64,000 nucleotides of DNA from Leptolinea sp964446955 (GTDB lineage Bacteria > Chloroflexota > Anaerolineae > Anaerolineales > Anaerolineaceae), in the NCBI GenBank assembly GCA_964446955.1, contig CAYUQJ010000012.1:1-64000 (forward strand). Reading direction: 5' to 3'. Made by a program: the position numbers and the translations under genes. Numbering within the stretch: position 1 is the stretch's first letter; every line of letters begins with the position of its first letter. The notes beneath the pieces are model-generated. The model worked only from the letters and a program-made list of their open reading frames with translations. It ran no database searches and had not been told where the DNA came from. This document shows positions 1 to 8,307 of this stretch, one piece after another.

Positions 1-55
1 CCATGGTCCCCACATTTACATGCGGTTTTGATCGGTCAAATTTCTGCTTCGCCAT
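1..55 (-). CDS. tuf: Elongation factor Tu, N-terminal end only
   Basis: Reading leftwards from the ATG at 55, the 18 visible codons give MAKQKFDRSKPHVNVGTM, the standard start of bacterial EF-Tu just before the first GTP-binding loop. A strong Shine-Dalgarno (GAAGGAG) lies 7 bases before the ATG. EF-Tu is the GTPase that carries aminoacyl-tRNA to the ribosome. The gene runs off the left edge, so nothing more can be judged. It is the last member of a tRNA-tuf transcription unit that begins near 500. Confidence 0.95.
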   Translation of the reverse strand, partial: MAKQKFDRSKPHVNVGTM

Positions 56-111
56 GTTCTAATCTCCTTCAAACATCCAATAGTCAGATATTCATTACTT
101 GCGGCAGCCAG

Positions 112-184
112 AGCCCTCAATGGGATTTGAACCCATGACCCCGTTCTTACCAAGAACGTGCTCTACCATCTGAGCTATGAGGGC
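112..184 (-). tRNA. tRNA-Thr, anticodon GGT
   Basis: A 73-nt cloverleaf reads GCCCTCA at the 5' acceptor strand and TGAGGGC at the 3' strand, with the anticodon loop TTGGTAA and the T-loop TTCAAAT. Discriminator base is T and CCA is not encoded. It reads ACC/ACU codons and lies directly before tuf, as thrT does in the classic tRNA-tufB operon. Confidence 0.95.
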
Positions 185-226
185 TTGCCGACCGTTGGGT
201 CTCTTGTCTGGTCAAAGAACGACCAG

Positions 227-309
227 TGGGCAGTGAAGGATTCGAACCTCCGAAGGCGTGCGCCAACTGATTTACAGTCAGTCCCCGTTGTCCACTTGGG
301 TAACTGCCC
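227..309 (-). tRNA. tRNA-Tyr, anticodon GTA
   Basis: An 83-nt cloverleaf has the acceptor pair GGGCAGT/ACTGCCC, the anticodon loop CTGTAAA and the long variable arm expected of a class II tRNA. Discriminator base is A; CCA is not encoded. Only 42 bases separate it from the downstream tRNA-Thr(GGT). Confidence 0.95.
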
Positions 310-386
310 CTGTTAGAGCCGTTGCCAGCTCGCAAGTGAGATCGTGCTTTCGAGAAAGACCAATCCCACTCACCAACCTGCAACTG

Positions 387-459
387 AGCCGACGATGGGA
401 ATCGAACCCATAACCTACCACTTACAAGGCGGTTGCTCTGCCGATTGAGCTACGTCGGC
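387..459 (-). tRNA. tRNA-Thr, anticodon TGT
   Basis: A 73-nt cloverleaf has acceptor strands GCCGACG/CGTCGGC, anticodon loop CTTGTAA and T-loop TTCGATT. It reads ACA (and ACG by wobble). It is the first gene of the tRNA-Thr, tRNA-Tyr, tRNA-Thr, tuf unit and starts about 45 bases after the predicted promoter. Confidence 0.95.
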
Positions 460-508
460 GGCTTGATTGTTAATCTGCTAAACCACAGTGCTTTCATCAA
501 GCGGACGG

Positions 509-537
509 ATTATACCAAAGCCTTCAGGGGAAGGCAA
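509..537 (-). promoter_or_regulatory. Promoter of the tRNA-tuf operon
   Basis: On the minus strand, TTGCCT (537-532) and TATAAT (514-509) are spaced by 17 bases, and TG precedes the -10 box at the extended -10 position. Transcription would start near 502, about 40 bases before tRNA-Thr(TGT). Confidence 0.75.
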
Positions 538-673
538 GGGAAAATCCCCTTCACTTTTGCAATGGTCTGTTAAGTTTATCAATCTTTTGCGGTCAAGTCA
601 ACGACCAGGCAGTGCCAGAAAACCCGCCCGAATTACCCCGCTGCCTCCGCTCCTTTCTTCGTATTAAATGGTT

Positions 674-679
674 TAGAAT
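674..679 (+). promoter_or_regulatory. -10 box of a leaderless transcript
   Basis: TAGAAT ends 9 bases before the ATG at 689 and no Shine-Dalgarno precedes that ATG, so the mRNA probably begins at or next to the start codon. Confidence 0.45.
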
Positions 680-688
680 AACTGTATT

Positions 689-1126
689 ATGATCGCCAAC
701 CAGCAAAAGAAAACCGGCAAGATCCGCAAGATATTGATCATTATCCTTGTAGCGGCGGCAGCCGGCGGGCTCGCATGGGGATATTACAGCGGCGCCATCA
801 ACCGCCTGATCACCCGCGAACTGGCGGAAACCTCGGAAAAATTTCTTTCCGCCATAAAGGTGGATGATTATGACACCGCCTTCAGCCTGTGCAGCTCCGA
901 CTTTCAGGCCGAGTTGGGATCGGTTGATGACCTCAAGCGGGGTATCGCACACCGCGACGCCATTCCCACAGAATGGAAGCTGGATCTGCTGCGCATGAAC
1001 GGCAACAATGGCGAAGTGGAAGCCACCGGAACCCTCACGCGTGGACGCCGCGCTCTCATCAACCTGGCTCTGACGCGCGAGAACCGCCAGTGGTTGATCT
1101 CGGGCTTCATGATTGAAGAACAGTAG
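689..1126 (+). CDS. Small membrane-anchored protein, NTF2-like fold suspected
   Basis: The 145-aa product has a basic N-terminus (KKTGKIRKI), one membrane helix at about residues 14-32 and a 110-residue outer domain. The outer part has an alternating helix and sheet pattern (ETSEKFLSAIKVDDYDTAF, then a domain ending QWLISGFMI) seen in NTF2-like proteins such as DUF3887/DUF4878 members; this is a resemblance only. The function is not known. It is anchored in the cytoplasmic membrane with the domain probably outside. It is followed by a separate promoter and the MBL gene at 1165. Confidence 0.7.
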   Translation: MIANQQKKTGKIRKILIIILVAAAAGGLAWGYYSGAINRLITRELAETSEKFLSAIKVDDYDTAFSLCSSDFQAELGSVDDLKRGIAHRDAIPTEWKLDLLRMNGNNGEVEATGTLTRGRRALINLALTRENRQWLISGFMIEEQ

Positions 1127-1136
1127 TTCTTTCAAG

Positions 1137-1142
1137 TATAAT
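1137..1142 (+). promoter_or_regulatory. -10 box before the MBL-fold gene
   Basis: A TATAAT hexamer lies 22 bases before the ATG at 1165; a GGAGG ribosome binding site at 1156-1160 follows. This gene therefore has a short but normal leader, unlike its neighbour at 689. Confidence 0.45.
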
Positions 1143-1164
1143 AAGCCCCGTAACTGGAGGCTTC

Positions 1165-1809
1165 ATGGAAATTACCTGGTATGGACACGCCTGTTTTCGC
1201 CTGACGGAACGTGGACTGGCAACCGTCGTCACAGATCCGTTTGATCCCAAAGAGATCGGGTATGAATCTCTCAAGCTCAAAGCGGATATTCTTACCGTCA
1301 GTCAGAATACACCGGGGCACAATAACCTCTCCGCCGTCAAAGGCGACCCGTACACCATCACCGGACCCGGCGAATTTGAGATCGGTTCCGTGTTTATCAC
1401 GGGTGTACAGACCAACGGGCACAGCAAAAAAGACACCGACCCGCGCAACACGCTCTTTGTATTTGACTACAATAATATTACGGTTGCCCATCTGGGCAAC
1501 ATCAACCGCGTTCCCTCGCAATCCGAGATCGAGGCGCTGGGCAATGTGAAGATCGCCCTGGTGCCGGTGGGCGGCAGCATTGCTTCCGAAAAATTGACAG
1601 AGGTGATCCGTCTGCTTGAGCCGAACATCCTCATCCCGATGATGTATCAGACCCCGTCATCCACGACAAATCTGCAGCCGCTCCATGATTTCATCAAAGC
1701 CATGGGAATAGAAAAAGAACCTGAAGCGCAACCGTCGTTTCAGGTCAAATCTGGCAGCAATCTGCCGGATGAGACAAAGGTCGTCGTTCTCGATTATCAG
1801 CGAAGCTAG
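1165..1809 (+). CDS. MBL-fold protein with a degenerate metal site
   Basis: The 214-aa protein starts MEITWYGHACFRL and ends with an MBL-type C-terminus, like UlaG/YtnP-like members of COG2220. The blocks WYGHACF, VTDPFDP, GPGEFEIG and LIPMMYQ are in family order. The usual HxHxDH zinc motif is not present: the matching stretch reads SQNTPGHNN at about residues 46-54, so at most one or two of the ligands survive. It may bind metal differently or have lost hydrolase activity. GGAGG at 1156 supports the ATG used. The gene at 1818 follows after 8 bases and is probably cotranscribed. Confidence 0.8.
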   Translation: MEITWYGHACFRLTERGLATVVTDPFDPKEIGYESLKLKADILTVSQNTPGHNNLSAVKGDPYTITGPGEFEIGSVFITGVQTNGHSKKDTDPRNTLFVFDYNNITVAHLGNINRVPSQSEIEALGNVKIALVPVGGSIASEKLTEVIRLLEPNILIPMMYQTPSSTTNLQPLHDFIKAMGIEKEPEAQPSFQVKSGSNLPDETKVVVLDYQRS

Positions 1810-1817
1810 AGGTCGCC

Positions 1818-2120
1818 GTGGCCGTGAAGTTGATCATGACCTGGGATATTTCCGCCGACCAGGAACAGGATTATTTCGAATTTGTCGTACGCGAGTTCAT
1901 TCCCGGCGTACAGCGCATGGGATTTGAGCTCTCTGACGCCTGGGCCACCGTGTACGGCGGTTCGCCGCAGATCATGGTGACGGCCATGCTGCCCGACGCG
2001 AAGGAAGCCCACCGCCTGCTGAAATCGGATGAATGGTCCGGGCTGCGCGTCCGCCTGCAGGATTACGTGCGCAACTACACCCAGAAAATCGTGCCCGCCC
2101 GCGGCGGGTTTCAGATCTGA
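1818..2120 (+). CDS. Hypothetical protein, 100 aa
   Basis: This is a soluble, acidic-basic mixed 100-residue protein that I do not recognise. The sequence pattern (beta LIMTWDI, helix YFEFVVREFIPGV, beta, helix AHRLLKSDEWSGLRVRLQDYV) fits a ferredoxin-like alpha-beta barrel of the dimeric type, but that is a guess. The start is GTG with AGAGGT about 5 bases upstream; the ATG ten codons in is an alternative. It sits between the MBL gene and mutY with gaps of 8 and 12 bases, so it is likely part of the same transcript. Confidence 0.75.
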   Translation: MAVKLIMTWDISADQEQDYFEFVVREFIPGVQRMGFELSDAWATVYGGSPQIMVTAMLPDAKEAHRLLKSDEWSGLRVRLQDYVRNYTQKIVPARGGFQI

Positions 2121-2132
2121 TCCGGTCAACCC

Positions 2133-3215
<1,083 letters not shown>

Positions 3216-3217
3216 TA

Positions 3218-3234
3218 TACAATACTGTATTGTA
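3218..3234. repeat. Perfect palindrome just after mutY
   Basis: TACAATAC-T-GTATTGTA is a perfect 8-bp inverted repeat around one central base, starting 2 bases after the mutY stop. It marks the edge of the AT-rich island. It has no T-tract and looks more like an operator or recombination half-site than a terminator; its role is unknown. Confidence 0.6.
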
Positions 3235-3244
3235 GGTCGATTAA

Positions 3245-3382
3245 GTTAACGGGGATTTCTTCGTGTATTTCCCAACAGAATGGATGACAGACGGGTTGGA
3301 CCGGGGTACGTTGCTGCATTTCGGGTCGTTGTACCCGCCGGCAGTTAGGAAACTGGCCCGGGGGCTGCGGTTGATGGATTGA
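3245..3382 (+). pseudogene. Possible 3' remnant of a lost gene
   Basis: The frame opened after the TAA at 3242 and closed by TGA at 3380-3382 gives about 45 residues of protein-like sequence: aromatic and hydrophobic blocks such as VYFPTEWMTDGLDRG and LHFGSLYPPAVRKLARG. There is no credible start and no ribosome binding site. It reads like the tail of a GC-rich coding sequence cut off at the mutY side. I do not recognise the family. It may instead be chance; a database search of this frame would settle it. Confidence 0.3.
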
Positions 3383-3473
3383 AGACAGCCGGGATAACTA
3401 GGGGGCAGAAACAGATTAGAGGTCAATGCAAAATTTTTTCCAAAGATTTCGGTTAATAAAAGGATGGATTACT

Positions 3474-3740
3474 ATGAAACACTCTTGGACAGAAAAAGAT
3501 GACCTTAAAGCTCTATATATTTATCTATACGATATTGAAGATTTACCCTTTGACATTCATCAAATCGCCATGATGATAGGAACAACAGATAGTTGTCTGG
3601 AAATGCGAGTTGAGAATTGCAAGGCAATTGAAACTGGCACTGGGCTAACGCATGTTGCCGCTCAGACTAAAAGAGTTTTCAAAAAATTCCATAACTTATC
3701 AAAAAAGGATTTGCGGTTCGAAGCATTTGGTCTAAATTAG
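3474..3740 (+). CDS. Small putative DNA-binding protein of the island
   Basis: The start at 3474 is preferred over the upstream ATG at 3426 because AAAAGGA lies 9 bases before it; the product is then 88 aa. The core (SWTEKDDLKALYIYLY, then LPFDIHQIAMMIGTT, then MRVENCKAIE) resembles the small helical N-terminal module found on some restriction/HNH-type endonucleases, a Myb/SANT-like helical fold by eye; this is inference. It converges with the nuclease-ATPase gene and their stop codons overlap by 4 bases, so they may regulate or accompany each other. The AT-rich codons differ from mutY. Confidence 0.6.
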   Translation: MKHSWTEKDDLKALYIYLYDIEDLPFDIHQIAMMIGTTDSCLEMRVENCKAIETGTGLTHVAAQTKRVFKKFHNLSKKDLRFEAFGLN

Positions 3741-5716
3741 ATTGTTGGCAAGCCTAGTAACTTTAAGTATTCAAATGTTGGATTATAGAAATCGGGTTCT
3801 CGAGTGTGATCTTCTTCATTACCTTCTGGAACGACGATAATCATACCTTGCCTAGCCCGAGTTAATAAAACTCGATAAGCGTTCTTTTGGTAAATTTTCC
3901 TGTCATCTTTATTGATGTTTTGCCAGCGGTCACCAACAAACGATTTATGTGTCCAGCCTGATGGTGAATACCGGAAATCGGCATCCCAAGTGACACATGC
4001 CCAATCCAGCTCTAAGCCTTGAATATCAAATTCTGTGGCGACATCCTCTAGGTAGTATGAAGATCGAATATCTTCCTTGTCATCCAAAAACCAGTGAACG
4101 GGATTCATTGGCGCTTTTACGTGTATAGCAAAAGGGCGAAGCCTCTCCGCTTGAGAGGAAACAACAATTCCATACCGTTCTGAACCTCGGGCTTGTTCTT
4201 TCAACCATTTCTTTGCTTTTAACAAATCTCTAGTAAGAACTATTGGGTATTTTCCCTCAAGGTCTTTTAAGGTTTGTTTTGCACCTTCAACATCTATATC
4301 CAGTAATTGCTTTACAAAAAGAGAAACATTCTCAACCCGAAAAGATCGCATTGATACCGATAAATGAAGTTCGTCCTTTTTAAATAAATGCCCATTTTGA
4401 TGTGAGAGTCTAGCAATATTCTTTTGTGCATTGTATTCACTATCACTTAGTCGAGATGAGATATATACATTCCAATTTGGATATGATCGTTCAATTGCCC
4501 TTAACCACTCACCTATTCCTGCTTCACCCGTATTGATCTCCTGACCACCACCCACAAGACATATTATGACTGCCCAATCTTTATGTCTATCCATACAGGA
4601 AATCAAGAATTCAGGCTCAGAAAAATTAAAGAAAGGCATATTTTTCTTCCGCTTCATAAAATCTTGCGTTTTCTCAAGATCCCAAGCCCTTTGGGCTTCA
4701 TCAAACAAAACGACATGCTCTATTGGTGCCCTTGCTTCGTTAACCAAACCATCGTCACGAAAGTTATGAACGTTTTGAATAAACATCTTTACTTCACTCA
4801 TCACTTCTTTTTTTGAAACTGAATTGCCATTCGCTTTCTCATTTACAACACGATCTCGAGTTAATGCTTCTCGTAGAATCGCTACCAAAGGTCCATTTCC
4901 AGAAAGAAATACACTATATAATTCTTGTTCTTTGTCAATGTGCACTGTGGCAATGTTAAGACCGACTAATGTTTTTCCAGCTCCTGGTACACCAGTTACA
5001 AAGCAAATTGCTTTCTGCCCCTTTTTTTTAGCATTCTGAATTATTTCGGAGACAGTATCTGTAGTCTGTTGGAGATTAATAGCGCTCGCATCACTGCGTG
5101 AGATCTCTTTTACAGAATGACCTCTATATAAAGCCATTGCAGCTTCAACAATTGTAGGAGTAGGATGATAACCTCCATGCTCCCATACGGTTGGTTCAAT
5201 TGGTTCTTCACTCACAAATGAGAGAACTCCTTCAATAGCAGTTCGCAAGTTATTCCTATTTGTCTTAATGACAGATAGTAACTTGTCATTTTGTATAGTC
5301 TGGGAAACAGCTACAAAAGATGATTGGGCATTTGATGCAATCAGAATAGGTGCAATAAATTGGTTATGGCTTGTTTCATGGAAGTTCTTTAGGTCTAACG
5401 CATAATCAACAACTTGGTCAATATCATAAGACAAGTACTCTGTTTCTCCAATTTTAAATTCTAGAATAAAAATTACTGACCCAATGATACAGACAGCATC
5501 AATTCTTTTTCCCATACGTGGGATGGTGTATTCGAAGTATATCTTTCCATCCAATTTATCTAAAGCAACTTTCAATATGGAGATTTGTTGAATCCACGCA
5601 TCTCGTTGAGTTTGCTCTAATGAAAATTCGTTGTTTCGGGTAAGTATTCCGAGAATTTCGTTTTTTTCTTTTACTAAAAAATCACATATCGAATCAGAAT
5701 AATAATACCGTGGCAT
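3737..5716 (-). CDS. PD-(D/E)XK nuclease fused to DUF2075 ATPase/helicase
   Basis: The 659-aa protein has an N-terminal nuclease-like domain with Asp73 (KRIDAV) and Glu86-x-Lys88 (ILEFKIG), the PD-(D/E)XK signature. An SF1-type P-loop ATPase of the DUF2075 family follows: Walker A GVPGAGKT (242-249), Walker B VLFDEAQ (336-342), and a motif VI-like VLLTRARQG near the C-terminus. Such nuclease-helicase fusions are common in genome-defence contexts, so an anti-phage or anti-plasmid role is plausible but not proven. A good Shine-Dalgarno (AAGGGG) precedes the ATG at 5716. The gene is clearly AT-richer than its neighbours, a sign of horizontal transfer. Confidence 0.85.
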   Translation of the reverse strand: MPRYYYSDSICDFLVKEKNEILGILTRNNEFSLEQTQRDAWIQQISILKVALDKLDGKIYFEYTIPRMGKRIDAVCIIGSVIFILEFKIGETEYLSYDIDQVVDYALDLKNFHETSHNQFIAPILIASNAQSSFVAVSQTIQNDKLLSVIKTNRNNLRTAIEGVLSFVSEEPIEPTVWEHGGYHPTPTIVEAAMALYRGHSVKEISRSDASAINLQQTTDTVSEIIQNAKKKGQKAICFVTGVPGAGKTLVGLNIATVHIDKEQELYSVFLSGNGPLVAILREALTRDRVVNEKANGNSVSKKEVMSEVKMFIQNVHNFRDDGLVNEARAPIEHVVLFDEAQRAWDLEKTQDFMKRKKNMPFFNFSEPEFLISCMDRHKDWAVIICLVGGGQEINTGEAGIGEWLRAIERSYPNWNVYISSRLSDSEYNAQKNIARLSHQNGHLFKKDELHLSVSMRSFRVENVSLFVKQLLDIDVEGAKQTLKDLEGKYPIVLTRDLLKAKKWLKEQARGSERYGIVVSSQAERLRPFAIHVKAPMNPVHWFLDDKEDIRSSYYLEDVATEFDIQGLELDWACVTWDADFRYSPSGWTHKSFVGDRWQNINKDDRKIYQKNAYRVLLTRARQGMIIVVPEGNEEDHTREPDFYNPTFEYLKLLGLPTI

Positions 5717-5844
5717 CAGTCACCCCTTCTGACATACAAGAAACAAATGTAATTATGCCATTGTTTTCTTTGGAGACCATTTGTTTTTCTGAAGTCAACA
5801 ATTTATCTATCCCGTCATTACAAAACCATCCTTCGCAGCACGGG

Positions 5845-5850
5845 TATAAT
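5845..5850 (+). promoter_or_regulatory. -10 box of leaderless radical SAM transcript
   Basis: TATAAT ends 7 bases before the ATG at 5858, and there is no Shine-Dalgarno, so transcription should start at or beside the start codon. No good -35 box is visible. Confidence 0.6.
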
Positions 5851-5857
5851 CCAACGT

Positions 5858-7018
5858 ATGCCCGGCATATTCCCGTTCCGGTCCTTCTTTAACCTCGCGC
5901 GCGCCGCCCTGTTCCACACCCCGCCGGCGTACGTGCAGTTCTACATCACCGCCCGCTGCAACCTGGCCTGCCGGCAGTGCAACATCTGCGCGGCCAACGC
6001 CGACCTCACCGAATGCAGCCTGGACCAGATCAAACGCATTGCCGACAACCTGGCAAAAGCCGGCACGGGCATGGTGCTGCTCACCGGGGGGGAACCCTTT
6101 ATGCGCGCCGACCTGCCGGAGATCGTCCGGGCGTTCCAATCGCGCGGCATCCACGTGCGCATGCAAACCAACGGACTGGCGGATGAAGAAGCCATCCGCC
6201 GCGTGATCGAAGCCGGCGGCAACGACATCTCCATTTCACTGGATACCCTGGTGCCCGAAACGCAGGAAGCCATCAATGGCGGCGTGCCCGGCTCGTGGCA
6301 CAGGGCCATCAAAGCCATCTCCCTGTTCACACAGTACCTGCCCGCGAAGAACAGCTTTGCCTCGCTGGGATGCGTGCTGCAGCGCGCCAACTTTCGTGAC
6401 ATTGAAGATGTCATCCGCTTTGGCACACGCATCGGCTGGTTCACGTCACTGGTCCCGGTGCACACCACCGGACAGCACAATCCGCGCGGCTTTTGCGCCT
6501 TTGACCGAAGCCTCATGCTCACGTCAGAACAACGCGGGGAGATCGACACGCTTATTGACCGGGTGAAAGCCATGCAAAAAGAGGGCTTCCTGGTTTTCCA
6601 TTCGAATCGCTATTACGACAATTTCAAAGCCTTTGTTCACGGTCAGCCGCTCACGTGGCGGGACGGCAATTCCGGCGTGTGCGACAGTCCAAACCTGTAT
6701 TTTGCCATCCTGCCCAACGGGGAAATGGCCCCCTGCTGCGATTGGCGGCTGGATTCGACCCATCTCTTCGCCTACGCGGATGATTTCTGCCGCCGCATGA
6801 ATGATCCCGAGATCCAGACAGATATCCACGTGATCACAGCAGCCTGCCCGGGGTGCCTGTACGGCAGTTTTCCCGAAATTACCATCTCCATGCGCCATCT
6901 GGATGACAAGATCCGCAAGACCATCCACTTCCTGAAAACCCCGCCCAGGCCCGGGCCGTATTCATACGAAGAGATGCTTGAGATTGCTGCGGAAATCCGG
7001 AATGGACCGTCACAATGA
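5858..7018 (+). CDS. Radical SAM protein with C-terminal Cys-rich domain
   Basis: The 386-aa protein has the radical SAM cluster motif CNLACRQC (CX3CX2C) at about residues 33-40, the SAM-binding LLTGGEPF, and later cysteines in VCDSP, CCDW and ACPGC that resemble a SPASM/twitch auxiliary cluster region. It therefore likely makes a 5'-deoxyadenosyl radical to modify a peptide or small molecule; the substrate is unknown. It opens an operon with a methyltransferase (7092) and a GT-C membrane enzyme (8308), which hints at modification of a lipid or envelope glycan. Codons are very GC-rich, in sharp contrast to the island upstream. Confidence 0.9.
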   Translation: MPGIFPFRSFFNLARAALFHTPPAYVQFYITARCNLACRQCNICAANADLTECSLDQIKRIADNLAKAGTGMVLLTGGEPFMRADLPEIVRAFQSRGIHVRMQTNGLADEEAIRRVIEAGGNDISISLDTLVPETQEAINGGVPGSWHRAIKAISLFTQYLPAKNSFASLGCVLQRANFRDIEDVIRFGTRIGWFTSLVPVHTTGQHNPRGFCAFDRSLMLTSEQRGEIDTLIDRVKAMQKEGFLVFHSNRYYDNFKAFVHGQPLTWRDGNSGVCDSPNLYFAILPNGEMAPCCDWRLDSTHLFAYADDFCRRMNDPEIQTDIHVITAACPGCLYGSFPEITISMRHLDDKIRKTIHFLKTPPRPGPYSYEEMLEIAAEIRNGPSQ

Positions 7019-7091
7019 AAGGCAGAGAGCAGCCATCCGCCTGTGACCAACACCATTTTTTAGGGGGACGACCCGGGGGATTGTTGATCCA

Positions 7092-8267
7092 ATGAATGAA
7101 ATGGAGCTAAAAGCCTACCGCTACCAGTTCTTTTACTACTGCCGGCGCTTTCTTGAAGTTCAACGGTTCCTTGACCCCGAATCCCTGGAAGGTTGGGAGG
7201 ATTGGGTCAACAGTGTTAAGTTTGAAGACCGGGGAGACGGACTCGCTATCTCCTGGGAAAAGCCCCGCGCGGGAAGTATTGACGTGAAAACAGACGATCT
7301 CTGCTGGTTCGATATGGTGACCGATGATACTGTCAGCCGCCAGAACCACGGGATCATGGAGCGTCACGTTCGGGCCGCGTTGCATGCCGGCGGGTTGAAG
7401 GTGCACCCCGGGAACACACCGGAAGCCATTCTGGAAGGCCAGTTTCACCGTCACTTTCTGGAAGAGGAAATGCTCTTTGACAGTTGGGCCAAAGAGATTG
7501 ACCCGGCAAAAATTGACGTGCGCCTGATGAACGAATCCATTACAGCCCCTGAAATGCGGTTCATTACAAACTATCTGGGAGATATTCAGGGAAAAACGCT
7601 GGTGGACATCGGCTGCGGGCTGGGGGAAGCCGGAGTCTATTTTGCCATGCGCGGCGCTGACGTGACCGCCGTTGATCTGTCTCGTGAAATGCTGGTCGAA
7701 GTGGAGAAACTGGCCGCCGCCAACGGACAGAAGATCAAGACCCATCGGGCTCTCGCGGAACATTTGCATCTGCCACCATCCACGCAATTCGATATCGCGT
7801 ACGCGGGGAATGTGTTCCATCACGTCGATATTGATACCGCGCTGAATGAAGTGACCGCCCACCTGAAGGATGACGGTATTCTGGTTTGCTGGGAACCGGT
7901 GGATTACAATCCGGTCATCAACATATACCGCCGCATCGCGCGGCAGGTACGGTCTGCGGATGAACGGCCGATCCGCAAATCAGATCTGGATAAGTTCCGG
8001 AACCATTTCGAAATTGTGGAAACACACTGGTTCTGGTTGACCACCCTTCTAATCTTTATCATCATGTTTGTCTTTCAACGCCGCGACCCGAACAGGGAAC
8101 GCTACTGGAAATCGGTTGTGGTTGAAGGAGAACGCTGGAAATGGCTTTACGCGCCCCTGGAAAAACTGGATAAATGGCTGCTGGCAAAATTTCCCGTTCT
8201 CGGCTACCTCTGCTGGAATGTTGTCATAATAGGAAGAAGGAAGATCACCGGCCGTAAAACCGGTTAA
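7092..8267 (+). CDS. Class I SAM-dependent methyltransferase
   Basis: The 391-aa protein has a long N-terminal domain (about 1-160) of unknown role, then a Rossmann methyltransferase core with motif I VDIGCGLGEAG and the acidic VTAVDLS, followed by the post-I block IAYAGNVFHHV. A hydrophobic stretch TTLLIFIIMFVF near residue 320 suggests membrane contact. The start ATG follows a GGGGGAC site. It may act on a lipid-linked or small-molecule substrate together with the radical SAM enzyme upstream; this is inferred from context only. Confidence 0.85.
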   Translation: MNEMELKAYRYQFFYYCRRFLEVQRFLDPESLEGWEDWVNSVKFEDRGDGLAISWEKPRAGSIDVKTDDLCWFDMVTDDTVSRQNHGIMERHVRAALHAGGLKVHPGNTPEAILEGQFHRHFLEEEMLFDSWAKEIDPAKIDVRLMNESITAPEMRFITNYLGDIQGKTLVDIGCGLGEAGVYFAMRGADVTAVDLSREMLVEVEKLAAANGQKIKTHRALAEHLHLPPSTQFDIAYAGNVFHHVDIDTALNEVTAHLKDDGILVCWEPVDYNPVINIYRRIARQVRSADERPIRKSDLDKFRNHFEIVETHWFWLTTLLIFIIMFVFQRRDPNRERYWKSVVVEGERWKWLYAPLEKLDKWLLAKFPVLGYLCWNVVIIGRRKITGRKTG

Positions 8268-8307
8268 CATCGAACTGCAACAACCTGCCGCTGTTTCCGG
8301 AGGGGAC

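Noticed and set aside
593..1135. A 180-codon open frame on the minus strand opposite the gene at 689
   Set aside because: It mirrors a better-supported plus-strand gene (membrane helix, promoter) and has no ribosome binding site or recognisable domain.
3241..3426. 61-codon minus-strand frame between mutY and the island
   Set aside because: Composition is not protein-like and no start signal exists; the plus-strand remnant in the same place reads better.
3218..5857. Transposon or integron origin of the island
   Set aside because: No transposase, integrase, flanking direct repeats or terminal inverted repeats could be found at its ends.
7107..7862. 251-codon antisense frame inside the methyltransferase gene
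   Set aside because: The opposite frame carries the SAM-binding motif and ordered domains; the antisense one shows none.
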